Shown here: in pieces, positions 1 through 7,461 of the stretch | How positions within the stretch are numbered: position 1 is the stretch's first letter | Layout: each line of letters opens with the position of its first letter | Source: Nocardioidaceae bacterium | GTDB taxonomy: Bacteria > Actinomycetota > Actinomycetes > Propionibacteriales > Nocardioidaceae | NCBI GenBank assembly: GCA_025927955.1 | Contig: JAICKK010000013.1 | Location: forward strand, 1 to 36,769 | Length of the DNA: 36,769 nt | Direction of reading: 5' to 3' | The notes under the pieces: generated by a model | The model's database searches: none | What the model saw: the letters and a program-made list of their open reading frames with translations, nothing else | What the model was told of the DNA's origin: nothing | Translations under genes and position numbers: made by a program

Positions 1-1
1 G

Positions 2-340
2 CGGTCGTTCATGCTCAAGCAGACCGGTGACAAGGAGGTCGCGCTGCTCACCGAGGTGGCGCACCGCGAGAAGCCGGCGACGCCGGACGACGTCGCGATG
101 ACCACCCTCGTGCCCGCGTTCATCCTCAGCGAGCTCAAGCAAGCCTTCATCATCGGCTTCATGATCTTCATCCCGTTCCTGGTGATCGACATCGTGGTCA
201 GTGCCGCGCTGATGTCGCTCGGCATGATGATGATGCCGCCGGTGATGGTGTCGCTGCCGTTCAAGATCCTGCTGTTCGTCCTCGTCGACGGCTGGGGCCT
301 GATCATCAAGGCCCTGGTCCAGAGCTACGGAGGTGGATAG
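2..340 (+). CDS. fliP: Flagellar biosynthetic protein FliP, C-terminal part (gene starts before the window)
   Basis: Frame open from base 2; RSFMLKQTGDKEVALL...PAFILSELKQAFIIGFMIFIPFLVIDIVVSAALMSLGMMMMPPVMVSLPFKILLFVLVDGWGLI is typical FliP/T3SS SctR family; followed by fliQ, fliR, flhB, flhA. Confidence 0.96.
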   Translation, partial: RSFMLKQTGDKEVALLTEVAHREKPATPDDVAMTTLVPAFILSELKQAFIIGFMIFIPFLVIDIVVSAALMSLGMMMMPPVMVSLPFKILLFVLVDGWGLIIKALVQSYGGG

Positions 341-343
341 CCC

Positions 344-508
344 ATGTCTCTCGCACCTGGGGTCGCGGCCGCGGCCCCGCATCCCGGCCGCCGGCGTCCG
401 CGCCGCTCGGCGCAGCCCGCTGCGCTCTCGCGCCGCGTCCTTGGCGGACCGGGCGCGGATGCCACGCCCGCCATGACCCCATCTGCTCGAGACAAGGGCC
501 AGCCGTGA
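344..508 (+). CDS. Candidate 54-aa small ORF between fliP and fliQ (Arg/Pro/Ala-rich), unknown function
   Basis: ATG 3 nt after the fliP stop, GGAGG at 329-333 upstream, TGA overlaps the fliQ GTG start (GTGA at 505-508); no recognised family; could be an inserted hairpin element instead. Confidence 0.35.
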   Translation: MSLAPGVAAAAPHPGRRRPRRSAQPAALSRRVLGGPGADATPAMTPSARDKGQP

Positions 509-774
509 CCGACAGTGACGTGCTCGACATCGCGCTGCAGACCATGGTCGTGGCGCTCAAGCTCTCGGCCCCGATCCTGGTGCCCGCGCTCGTGATCGGC
601 TTCGTGATCTCGCTCTTCCAGTCGATGACCCAGATCCAGGAGGTCACGCTGGCCTTCGTCCCCAAGGTGATCGGGGTCGGGCTCTCGCTGCTGTTCTCGG
701 GCAACTGGATGCTGCACACGCTCATCGACTACACCAACGACCTGTTCCAGCGCCTGCCCGGCCTCCTGGGTTAG
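505..774 (+). CDS. fliQ: Flagellar biosynthetic protein FliQ
   Basis: 89 aa, two TM segments, MTDSDVLDIALQTMVVALKLSAPILVPALVIGFVISLFQSMTQIQEVTLAFVPKV typical of FliQ. Confidence 0.96.
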   Translation: MTDSDVLDIALQTMVVALKLSAPILVPALVIGFVISLFQSMTQIQEVTLAFVPKVIGVGLSLLFSGNWMLHTLIDYTNDLFQRLPGLLG

Positions 775-777
775 GCC

Positions 778-1545
778 GTGACGCTCACGCTCTCGGGGGC
801 GCCTCTGGTCGCCTACCTGCTGGCCTCGGTGCGGCTGGCGGCCTGGCTGGTGGTCGCGCCGCCGTTCTCGTCGAGGTCCGTGCCGATGATGGCCAAGTCC
901 CTGCTCGCGCTGGGACTGGCCATGGTGGTCGTCCCGCAGATGCGCGGTGCCACCGTGCCGGACGGACTGGCGGAGCTGGGTGCGAGCGCGCTGCAGGAGG
1001 CCCTGGTCGGGGCGTCGCTGGGCTTCGTCACCTACCTCCTCTTCGCCGCCATCGAAGCCGCCGGAAGCCTCGTGGACGTGTTCGGCGGGTTCAGCCTGGC
1101 CGCCGCCTTCGACCCGTTGTCGCAGAACATGAACTCCGTGCACGGCAAGCTCTTCTCGATGCTGGCCACCATGCTGCTGTTCGTCAGCGGCGCGCACCTG
1201 CTGGTGATCGGCGGGGTGCTGCGCACCTTCGAGGCGATGCCCGTCGGGTCTGCGTGGCACCCCGCCGGCGTCGCCGACGTCCTCAGCACGGCGTTCGGGA
1301 TGTTCTTCACCGCGGCGGTCCAGATCGCCCTGCCGCTCATCGGCGTGCTGTTCCTGGCCGACCTCGGCCTCGCGCTGCTCACCCGGGTCGCGCCGCAGCT
1401 CAACGCCATCGGGATCATGTTCCCGGCGAAGATCGGGCTGACGCTGCTGGTCGTGGGGATGTCCATCGCGGTGCTCCCCGACGCGATGATGCGGCTCCTG
1501 GAGGACCTCTCCCAGGCCATGCGCGCGATGGTCGCCCAGGGATGA
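778..1545 (+). CDS. fliR: Flagellar biosynthetic protein FliR
   Basis: 255 aa multi-TM, FliR position in operon, ...LADLGLALLTRVAPQLNAIGIMFPAKIGLTLLV typical FliR. Confidence 0.95.
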   Translation: MTLTLSGAPLVAYLLASVRLAAWLVVAPPFSSRSVPMMAKSLLALGLAMVVVPQMRGATVPDGLAELGASALQEALVGASLGFVTYLLFAAIEAAGSLVDVFGGFSLAAAFDPLSQNMNSVHGKLFSMLATMLLFVSGAHLLVIGGVLRTFEAMPVGSAWHPAGVADVLSTAFGMFFTAAVQIALPLIGVLFLADLGLALLTRVAPQLNAIGIMFPAKIGLTLLVVGMSIAVLPDAMMRLLEDLSQAMRAMVAQG

Positions 1546-2705
1546 GCACCGAGGAGAAGACCGAGAAGGCGACTCCCAAGAAGGTCAAGCAGAGCCGCAA
1601 GGAGGGCCAGGTCGCGCGGACCCAGGAGCTCGGCGCCTGGGTCTCGGTGCTCTTCGTCGCGATGAGCCTGCAGTGGCTGTGCCGCAGCGGCCTCGGTAAG
1701 GTCCGCGACCTTCTGCTGACCACCATCCCTCAGACGGCCTCCCCCGACCAGCACCAGATGATGGCCGTGCTCAAGGACGGCGCGACGATGGCGCTGCTGA
1801 TGACCGTGGTGCTCGGCTCCTGCATCCTGGTGATCGGGGTGGCGTCCGCGATCGCCCAGGGCGGCCTGTTCTTCGCGACCAAGGCGATGAAGCCGAAGTG
1901 GTCCAGGCTCAACCCCGTGCAGGGCGTCAAGCGGCTCTTCGGGCCGCATGCCGTGTGGGAGGGGCTGAAGATGCTCCTCAAGAGCGCGCTGGTCGGCTTC
2001 TTCGTCTGGCGTGCGGTCATCGGCCTGCTGCCGCTCGTCGGGGGCCTGGTCCCCCTCGACGCGGGCTTGCACGTCGCGGGGGAGGCCGCCACCGGTCTGA
2101 TGCGTGACGTCGCCCTCGCCGGTCTCGTCTCCGCCGCCGCGGACTACGCCGTGCAGCGGCGCAAGACCGGCAAGCAGGTGCGGATGACCAAGAAGGAGGT
2201 CCGTGACGAGCACAAGCAGAGCGAGGGCGACCCGCACGTCAAGGGGCAGATCCGGTCCCGCCAGATGGCCGCGGCCCGCAACCGCATGATGGACGCCGTC
2301 CCCGACGCCGACGTGGTGCTGGTCAACCCCACCCACGTCGCCGTGGCGCTGCGCTACGACCCGGCCAAGGGAACCCCCCGGGTGGTCGCGAAGGGCGCCG
2401 GCCTGGTCGCGACCAAGATCCGCGAGCTCGCCGAGGCCAACCGCGTCACGCTCGTCGAGGACATCCCGCTCGCGCGGGCGCTGCACTCCGGGTGCGAGGT
2501 CGGCCAGGAGATCCCACCGCAGCTCTACCAGGCCGTCGCCCAGGTGCTCGCCTTCGTGCTCAGCCTGCGGTCCGCAGGCGTGCCCGCCGGTCGGCACCGC
2601 ACCCCGCGGACCGGCGAGCCGCTGCCGGACGTGCCCCGCGCCGGCCGGCGGGTCCCGCGACCCGCACCCTCCGAACCCTCAAGTCCGGCCGCCACCCGCC
2701 GATAA
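1542..2705 (+). CDS. flhB: Flagellar export switch protein FlhB, with Pro/Arg-rich C-terminal tail
   Basis: ATGA overlap with fliR; MSTEEKTEKATPKKVKQSRKEGQVARTQEL N-terminus and autocleavage motif NPTH (codons 2325-2336). Confidence 0.96.
   Translation: MSTEEKTEKATPKKVKQSRKEGQVARTQELGAWVSVLFVAMSLQWLCRSGLGKVRDLLLTTIPQTASPDQHQMMAVLKDGATMALLMTVVLGSCILVIGVASAIAQGGLFFATKAMKPKWSRLNPVQGVKRLFGPHAVWEGLKMLLKSALVGFFVWRAVIGLLPLVGGLVPLDAGLHVAGEAATGLMRDVALAGLVSAAADYAVQRRKTGKQVRMTKKEVRDEHKQSEGDPHVKGQIRSRQMAAARNRMMDAVPDADVVLVNPTHVAVALRYDPAKGTPRVVAKGAGLVATKIRELAEANRVTLVEDIPLARALHSGCEVGQEIPPQLYQAVAQVLAFVLSLRSAGVPAGRHRTPRTGEPLPDVPRAGRRVPRPAPSEPSSPAATRR
2325..2336 (+). other. flhB: FlhB autoproteolytic NPTH motif
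   Basis: aac ccc acc cac in flhB frame (VLVNPTHVAVAL). Confidence 0.9.
2679..2705 (+). promoter_or_regulatory. Sigma28/FliA (WhiG)-type promoter for flhA
   Basis: TCAAGTCC - 11 nt - GCCGATAA, compared with the enterobacterial FliA consensus TAAAGTTT-N11-GCCGATAA; -10 is identical and spacing exact; next gene is flhA. Confidence 0.72.
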
Positions 2706-2747
2706 GAAGGGTGGGCCAGGACGGCCAGAGCAGCCCGCACCACGGAC

Positions 2748-2795
2748 GGTGCCTTCCACAGGCGGTAGCACCGCCGTTGCGAGAGGCAAAGCACC
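2748..2795 (+). promoter_or_regulatory. Structured 5' leader of flhA
   Basis: Hairpin GGCGGT-AGC-ACCGCC (2761-2766/2770-2775) nested inside GGTGC/GCACC (2748-2752/2791-2795); possible SD GAGAGG at 2781-2786. Confidence 0.45.
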
Positions 2796-2796
2796 C

Positions 2797-4911
2797 GTGG
2801 CGCAGAAGCAGCTCCCGTCCCCGTCGGCCCGCGCGAGCGCCGGCCCGGGAGCCGGTGGCCTCGGCCACGGCCGTATGTCGCTGGTCGGCGTCCCCGTCGC
2901 CGTGGTCGGCATCGTGGTGATGCTCGTCGTACCGCTGCCTCCGATGCTGCTCGACGTCCTCATCGCCGGCAACATCACCGCGGCGCTGCTCGTCCTGCTC
3001 ACCTCCATGTTCGTGCACCGGCCGCTGGACTTCTCCGCCTTCCCGGCACTGATCCTGGTGGCCACCTTGTTCCGGCTGGCGCTCAACGTCAGTGCGAGCC
3101 GGCTGGTGCTGCTCGACGGCTACGCCGGCAAGGTCATCGACACCTTCGGGCACTTCGTCATCGGGGGCTCGCTGATCGTCGGCATCATCGTGTTCGCGAT
3201 CCTCGTCGTGATCCAGTTCGTGGTGGTCACCAACGGTGCCGGACGCGTCGCCGAGGTCGGCGCCCGGTTCACCCTCGACGCCATGCCCGGCAAGCAGATG
3301 GCCATCGACGCCGACCTCAACTCGGGGCTCATCGACGACGACGAGGCCCGCCGCCGGCGCGCGGAGGTCTCCGGCGAGGCGGACTTCTACGGCGCGATGG
3401 ACGGCGCCTCGAAGTTCGTCAAGGGCGACGCGATCGCCGCGATCGTGATCACCATGGTGAACCTGCTCGGCGGGTTCACCGTCGGCATCGTGCAGAAGGG
3501 CATGTCGCTCTCCGACGCGGTGCACACCTACAGCCTGCTCACCATCGGCGACGGCCTGGTGTCCCAGATCCCGGCCCTGCTGCTCTCGGTCGCGACCGGC
3601 CTGATCGTGACCCGCTCCACAGGGAACTCCGACATGGGCTCGGAGGTGGTCCAGCAGCTCACCCGCCAGCGGCTGCCCATGCGCATCGCCGGCTTCGGCG
3701 CGCTCGGCCTGTGCCTGATCCCCGGGATCCCGAAGCTTCCGTTCGTGCTGGCCGGCGGCACCATGCTGGTGCTCTCCACCCGCGTCCACCCCGAGGCCGA
3801 GTCCGTCGCGCCGGAGACCTCGGCCGACGGCGATCCCGCGACCCCCTCCCCGGACTCGCTCGAGGCGATCATCGAGGACATCCGGGTGGACCCGCTCGAG
3901 ATCGAGCTGGCCGCGGACCTCATCGACCTCGTGGACCCCACCTCCGGCGGCGACCTGCTCGACCGGGTGAAGTCGCTGCGCCGCAAGGTCGCCACCGACC
4001 TCGGGCTGGTGCTGCCCCCGGTGCGCACCCGAGACAACCTCGACCTGCCGCTGCACACCTACGCGATCCGGCTCTTCGGGGTCGAGGTCGCCCGCGGCGA
4101 GGCGCCTCCCGGCACGGTCCTGGCCATCGGCGACCGGCTGGACTCGCTGCCGGGGCGCCGGACCCAGGAGCCCGTGTTCGGGCTCACCGCGGTGTGGGTC
4201 CCGTTCGAGCTGCGCGCCCAGGCCGAGATCCTCGGCGCCACCGTCGTCGACCGCTCCTCGGTGCTGACCACCCACCTGGCCGAGGTGGTGCGCAGCTACG
4301 CGTCCCGCCTGCTGGGGCGCGAGGAGGTCAAGATGCTCGCGGACGCCGTCCGGCGCACCCACCCGGCGGTCATCGAGGAGCTCACCCCGGCGCAGCTCAG
4401 CCTCGGCGAGATGCAGGAGGTGCTGCAGGTGCTGCTGGAGGAGAGCGTGTCCGTGCGCGACCTGCCGCGGATCTTCGAGGCCCTTTCGCTGCGGGCCCGC
4501 GTGTCCAAGGACGTCGACGGCCTGGTGGCCGCCGCCCGCGAGACGCTCGGCCCCGCGATCGTGGCGCCGTACCTGCACGACGGGTCGATCCCGGTGCTCA
4601 GCTTCGAGCCGACCCTCGAGCAGCGGCTGCTCGAGGGCCTGCGGGTCAGCGAGAAGGGCGGCTTCCTGGCCCTCGACCTCGACCTCTCCCAGTCCCTGAT
4701 GAACGAGCTGTCCGCCCTCAACGCCCAGGCGGAGCAGCAGAACATCAGCCCCGTGCTCGTCTGCGCTCCCCAGATCCGCGCGGCCGTACGGCGCCTCACC
4801 GCGACCACCCTCGGGCGGCTGCCGGTGCTGTCCTACAGCGAGCTGAGCGGACCGATCCAGATCCGCTCGGTGGGCGTGGTCAACGCCCGGACCGCGCTGA
4901 TGCCGACCTGA
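2797..4911 (+). CDS. flhA: Flagellar biosynthesis protein FlhA
   Basis: FHIPEP family; ...RMSLVGVPVAVVGIVVMLVVPLPPMLLDVLIAGNITAALLVLLTSMFVHRPLDFSAFPALILVATLFRLALNVSASRLVL; GTG start at 2797 favoured over 2749 because of GAGAGG upstream. Confidence 0.95.
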   Translation: MAQKQLPSPSARASAGPGAGGLGHGRMSLVGVPVAVVGIVVMLVVPLPPMLLDVLIAGNITAALLVLLTSMFVHRPLDFSAFPALILVATLFRLALNVSASRLVLLDGYAGKVIDTFGHFVIGGSLIVGIIVFAILVVIQFVVVTNGAGRVAEVGARFTLDAMPGKQMAIDADLNSGLIDDDEARRRRAEVSGEADFYGAMDGASKFVKGDAIAAIVITMVNLLGGFTVGIVQKGMSLSDAVHTYSLLTIGDGLVSQIPALLLSVATGLIVTRSTGNSDMGSEVVQQLTRQRLPMRIAGFGALGLCLIPGIPKLPFVLAGGTMLVLSTRVHPEAESVAPETSADGDPATPSPDSLEAIIEDIRVDPLEIELAADLIDLVDPTSGGDLLDRVKSLRRKVATDLGLVLPPVRTRDNLDLPLHTYAIRLFGVEVARGEAPPGTVLAIGDRLDSLPGRRTQEPVFGLTAVWVPFELRAQAEILGATVVDRSSVLTTHLAEVVRSYASRLLGREEVKMLADAVRRTHPAVIEELTPAQLSLGEMQEVLQVLLEESVSVRDLPRIFEALSLRARVSKDVDGLVAAARETLGPAIVAPYLHDGSIPVLSFEPTLEQRLLEGLRVSEKGGFLALDLDLSQSLMNELSALNAQAEQQNISPVLVCAPQIRAAVRRLTATTLGRLPVLSYSELSGPIQIRSVGVVNARTALMPT

Positions 4912-4973
4912 CCACTGCCGCCCTCCCCCGAGAACCCGTCAGCGCCCGACGACCCGAGAGCAAGGAGTAGCCC

Positions 4974-5228
4974 ATGAGCCCGCTGTCCGCACCGGTGCTC
5001 CTCATCGCCGCCCTGGTGAGCGGACCGGCCCTGTGGGGAGCCTTCGTCGACGGGTCGACAAGCCTCCAGACGGCGCTGGTGCGCTTCCTGGTCTGCGCGG
5101 TGCTGGGCTGGGTGGGCCTGTCCGTCGTCTCGATGCTCGTCGGTCCGGCGCCGAGACGCCCTGGCGAACGGGACGAGGCCGAGCGCGAGCCCAGCGCGTC
5201 CAAGACCTCCGAGCCGAGCTCCTTCTAG
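4974..5228 (+). CDS. Small (84 aa) two-TM membrane protein at the end of the flagellar export operon
   Basis: AAGGAG upstream of ATG; MSPLSAPVLLIAALVSGPALWGAFVDGSTSLQTALVRFLVCAVLGWVGLSVVSMLV...; co-oriented, 62 nt after flhA. Confidence 0.75.
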   Translation: MSPLSAPVLLIAALVSGPALWGAFVDGSTSLQTALVRFLVCAVLGWVGLSVVSMLVGPAPRRPGERDEAEREPSASKTSEPSSF

Positions 5229-5232
5229 AGGG

Positions 5233-5246
5233 GGCCGGCTCCGGCC
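5233..5246 (+). terminator. GC-rich hairpin at the end of the flagellar operon
   Basis: GGCCGG-CT-CCGGCC just after the stop of the small membrane protein; no U-tract. Confidence 0.35.
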
Positions 5247-5277
5247 GCCACCTGTGCGCGGACGCCACCGCGGTCAC

Positions 5278-5341
5278 GGTTGGCGCGGGCGTGGCGGTGG
5301 TCTCGAGGCCTCGGCTAGCGCCTCGGCACCTCGACCAACGC
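5278..5341 (+). repeat. 64-bp direct repeat copy 1, carrying a palindromic element (5298-5337)
   Basis: GGTTGGCGCGGGCGTGGCGGTGGTCTCGAGGCCTCGGCTAGCGCCTCGGCACCTCGACCAACGC, identical to 5426-5489. Confidence 0.92.
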
Positions 5342-5350
5342 CCGTCCCGC

Positions 5351-5392
5351 TGGTTGAGGTGCCCGAGCCCCCGGGGCGAGGGCCTCGAAACC
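5351..5392 (-). repeat. Inverted repeat unit of the second type between the two 64-bp copies
   Basis: TGGTTGAGGTGCCCGAGCCCCCGGGGCGAGGGCCTCGAAACC; one mismatch to 19800-19841. Confidence 0.85.
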
Positions 5393-5425
5393 GCCGCACC
5401 GACGCGCGGACCCGACCGTGGTCGG

Positions 5426-5489
5426 GGTTGGCGCGGGCGTGGCGGTGGTCTCGAGGCCTCGGCTAGCGCCTCGGCACCTCGACCAACGC
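5426..5489 (+). repeat. 64-bp direct repeat copy 2, carrying a palindromic element (5446-5485)
   Basis: Identical to 5278-5341. Confidence 0.92.
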
Positions 5490-5661
5490 GGCCCCGCCGG
5501 GCGTAATCGAGTTGGGTCTGTCGGCGCCCGCGCGTAGCGTGCGTCCTACAACCAACCGCACGCTCTGCCGCTTCCCGGGGGCTCCGGGCCACCGCCCGGT
5601 CGTGGGTCCCGCCCTGTCCTCGCGGGAGCGGTGCGCCGCTCACCCGAGGTGCCCACCCCCG

Positions 5662-7461
5662 ATGTCGCACGCCCTGCCCGAGTCCGCTGGACCGCACGAC
5701 CATCCGCCCGCCGGGGCCAGGTCGCTGTGGCGGCTGCGCGGCTACCTGCGGCCGCACGTCCGGTCGATGCTGGTGATGGCGGGTGCGGCGCTGGCCGGGG
5801 TCGCCCTGACCATCGCGATCCCGCTGGTCACCAAGGCGATCATCGACGGCCCGATCGCCGACCACCGGATCGGTGCCATCGCGCCGCTCGGGCTGCTCGC
5901 CCTCGGCCTGGGGATCCTCGAGGCCCTGTGCATCTTCTGTCGCCGGTGGGTGCAGTCCAACGCGGTGCTCGGCATGGAGACCGACATGCGCCGCGACCTC
6001 TACGCGCACCTGCAGTGGCTGCCGATGGCCTTCCACGGCCGCTGGCAGTCCGGGCAGCTGCTGTCGCGGGTCACCAACGACCTGTCGAGCATCCGCCGGT
6101 TCAGCGGCTTCGGCCTGCTGTTCCTGGTGATGAACGTGCTGCAGGTCATCGTCGTGACGCTCGTCCTCCTGCACATGTACTGGCCCCTGGGCCTGGTCGT
6201 GGCCGCGGCGTCGGTGCCGATCGTCGCGGTCTCGAACCGCTTCGAGCGCCGCTACGTCCTGATCTCCCGCACCGTGCAGGACCAGCAGGGCGACCTCGCC
6301 ACGCTCGCGGAGGAGGGCGCGGTCGGCGTCCGGGTGATCAGGTCCTTCGGCCGTGGCCGCTTCGTCTCCGACCGGTACAACGACGCGGCCCGCAGGCTCT
6401 ACGACACCTCCATGGAGAAGGTGCGGCTGTCTGCGAGATTCTGGACCTTCCTGGAGGTGATCCCGAACCTCGCGGTCGTGGTGGTGCTGCTCCTCGGAGC
6501 GCTGGGAGTGGGGGAGGGCCGCCTCACGCTGGGGACCCTGGTCGCCTTCATCACGCTGATGCTCTCCCTGGTGTGGCCGATCGCCTCGCTCGGCTACATC
6601 CTGTCCATGGGGCAGGAGGCGATGACCTCGGCGGCCCGGATCCTCGAGATCTTCGATACCGCCTCCTCCATCGGCTCCGGCGCCACCGTGCTCGAGCGTC
6701 CGCGGGGACACCTGCGCTTCGAGGGTGTGGGCTTCGCGTTCCCCGACGAGCCCGGCGAGCCCGTCCTGCACGACATCGACCTCGACGTGTCGCCCGGGGA
6801 GACGGTGGCCGTGGTCGGCGCGACCGGGTCCGGCAAGACGGTGCTGACCTCCCTCGTGCCCCGCCTGTACGACGTGACGGCGGGGCGGATCACGGTCGAC
6901 GGGGTCGACGTACGCGACCTCGACCTGGTGAACCTGAGGCAGATCGTGGCCACCGCGTTCGAGGAGCCGACGCTGTTCTCCATGAGCGCCCGCGAGAACC
7001 TGCTTCTCGGGCGCCGCGACGCCACCGAGCAGGACCTGCTCGACGCCGTGGAGGTGGCTCAGGCCGACTTCGTGCACGACCTTCCGTGGGGCCTCGACAC
7101 GCGGATCGGGGAGCAGGGCATGGCGCTGTCCGGCGGTCAGCGCCAGCGCCTCGCGCTGGCGCGGGCGGTGCTGGCCCGGCCCCGGATCCTGGTGCTCGAC
7201 GACACCCTGTCGGCGCTGGACGTGCACACGGAGCAGCTCGTGGAGGAGGCGCTGCGACTCGTGCTGCGCGACGCCACCGGCATCGTGGTCGCGCACCGCG
7301 CCTCGACGGTCCTGCTCGCCGACAAGGTCGCGCTGCTGCAGGACGGCACGGTCACGCACGTCGGCCGGCACAGCGACCTGATGGCCACGGTGCCGGCCTA
7401 CCGCGAGCTGCTGGCGGCCGACGCCGACTCCGACGCGGACCTCGAGGGGGTGGGCGCGTGA
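5662..7461 (+). CDS. ABC exporter half-transporter (TMD-NBD), subunit 1
   Basis: Walker A GATGSGKT, signature LSGGQRQRLALARA, Walker B ILVLDDTLSALD, switch His VVAHR; start MSHALPES. Confidence 0.92.
   Translation: MSHALPESAGPHDHPPAGARSLWRLRGYLRPHVRSMLVMAGAALAGVALTIAIPLVTKAIIDGPIADHRIGAIAPLGLLALGLGILEALCIFCRRWVQSNAVLGMETDMRRDLYAHLQWLPMAFHGRWQSGQLLSRVTNDLSSIRRFSGFGLLFLVMNVLQVIVVTLVLLHMYWPLGLVVAAASVPIVAVSNRFERRYVLISRTVQDQQGDLATLAEEGAVGVRVIRSFGRGRFVSDRYNDAARRLYDTSMEKVRLSARFWTFLEVIPNLAVVVVLLLGALGVGEGRLTLGTLVAFITLMLSLVWPIASLGYILSMGQEAMTSAARILEIFDTASSIGSGATVLERPRGHLRFEGVGFAFPDEPGEPVLHDIDLDVSPGETVAVVGATGSGKTVLTSLVPRLYDVTAGRITVDGVDVRDLDLVNLRQIVATAFEEPTLFSMSARENLLLGRRDATEQDLLDAVEVAQADFVHDLPWGLDTRIGEQGMALSGGQRQRLALARAVLARPRILVLDDTLSALDVHTEQLVEEALRLVLRDATGIVVAHRASTVLLADKVALLQDGTVTHVGRHSDLMATVPAYRELLAADADSDADLEGVGA

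Noticed and set aside
1032-2597. 521-aa antisense ORF opposite fliR/flhB
   Set aside because: Shadow ORF of high-GC coding sequence with no recognisable motifs.
2706-2796. Calling a specific c-di-GMP riboswitch in the flhA leader
   Set aside because: Some local resemblance (GGTAGC, GCAAAGC fragments) but the overall consensus does not match; only a generic structured leader is supported.
2560-4578. 672-aa antisense ORF opposite flhA
   Set aside because: Arg/His/Gln/Asp-rich composition typical of the reverse frame of a GC-rich gene; flhA on the other strand is unambiguous.
3711-4970. 419-aa plus-strand ORF in an alternate frame of flhA
   Set aside because: Out-of-frame GC-rich artefact, no motifs.
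5278-5489. CRISPR array
   Set aside because: Only two direct copies, 64 bp long, palindromic with an inverted partner; no spacers or cas genes. Better explained as REP/BIME-like.
5002-7371. 789-aa antisense ORF across the repeat cluster and ABC gene
   Set aside because: Low-complexity composition and antisense to a clear ABC transporter.
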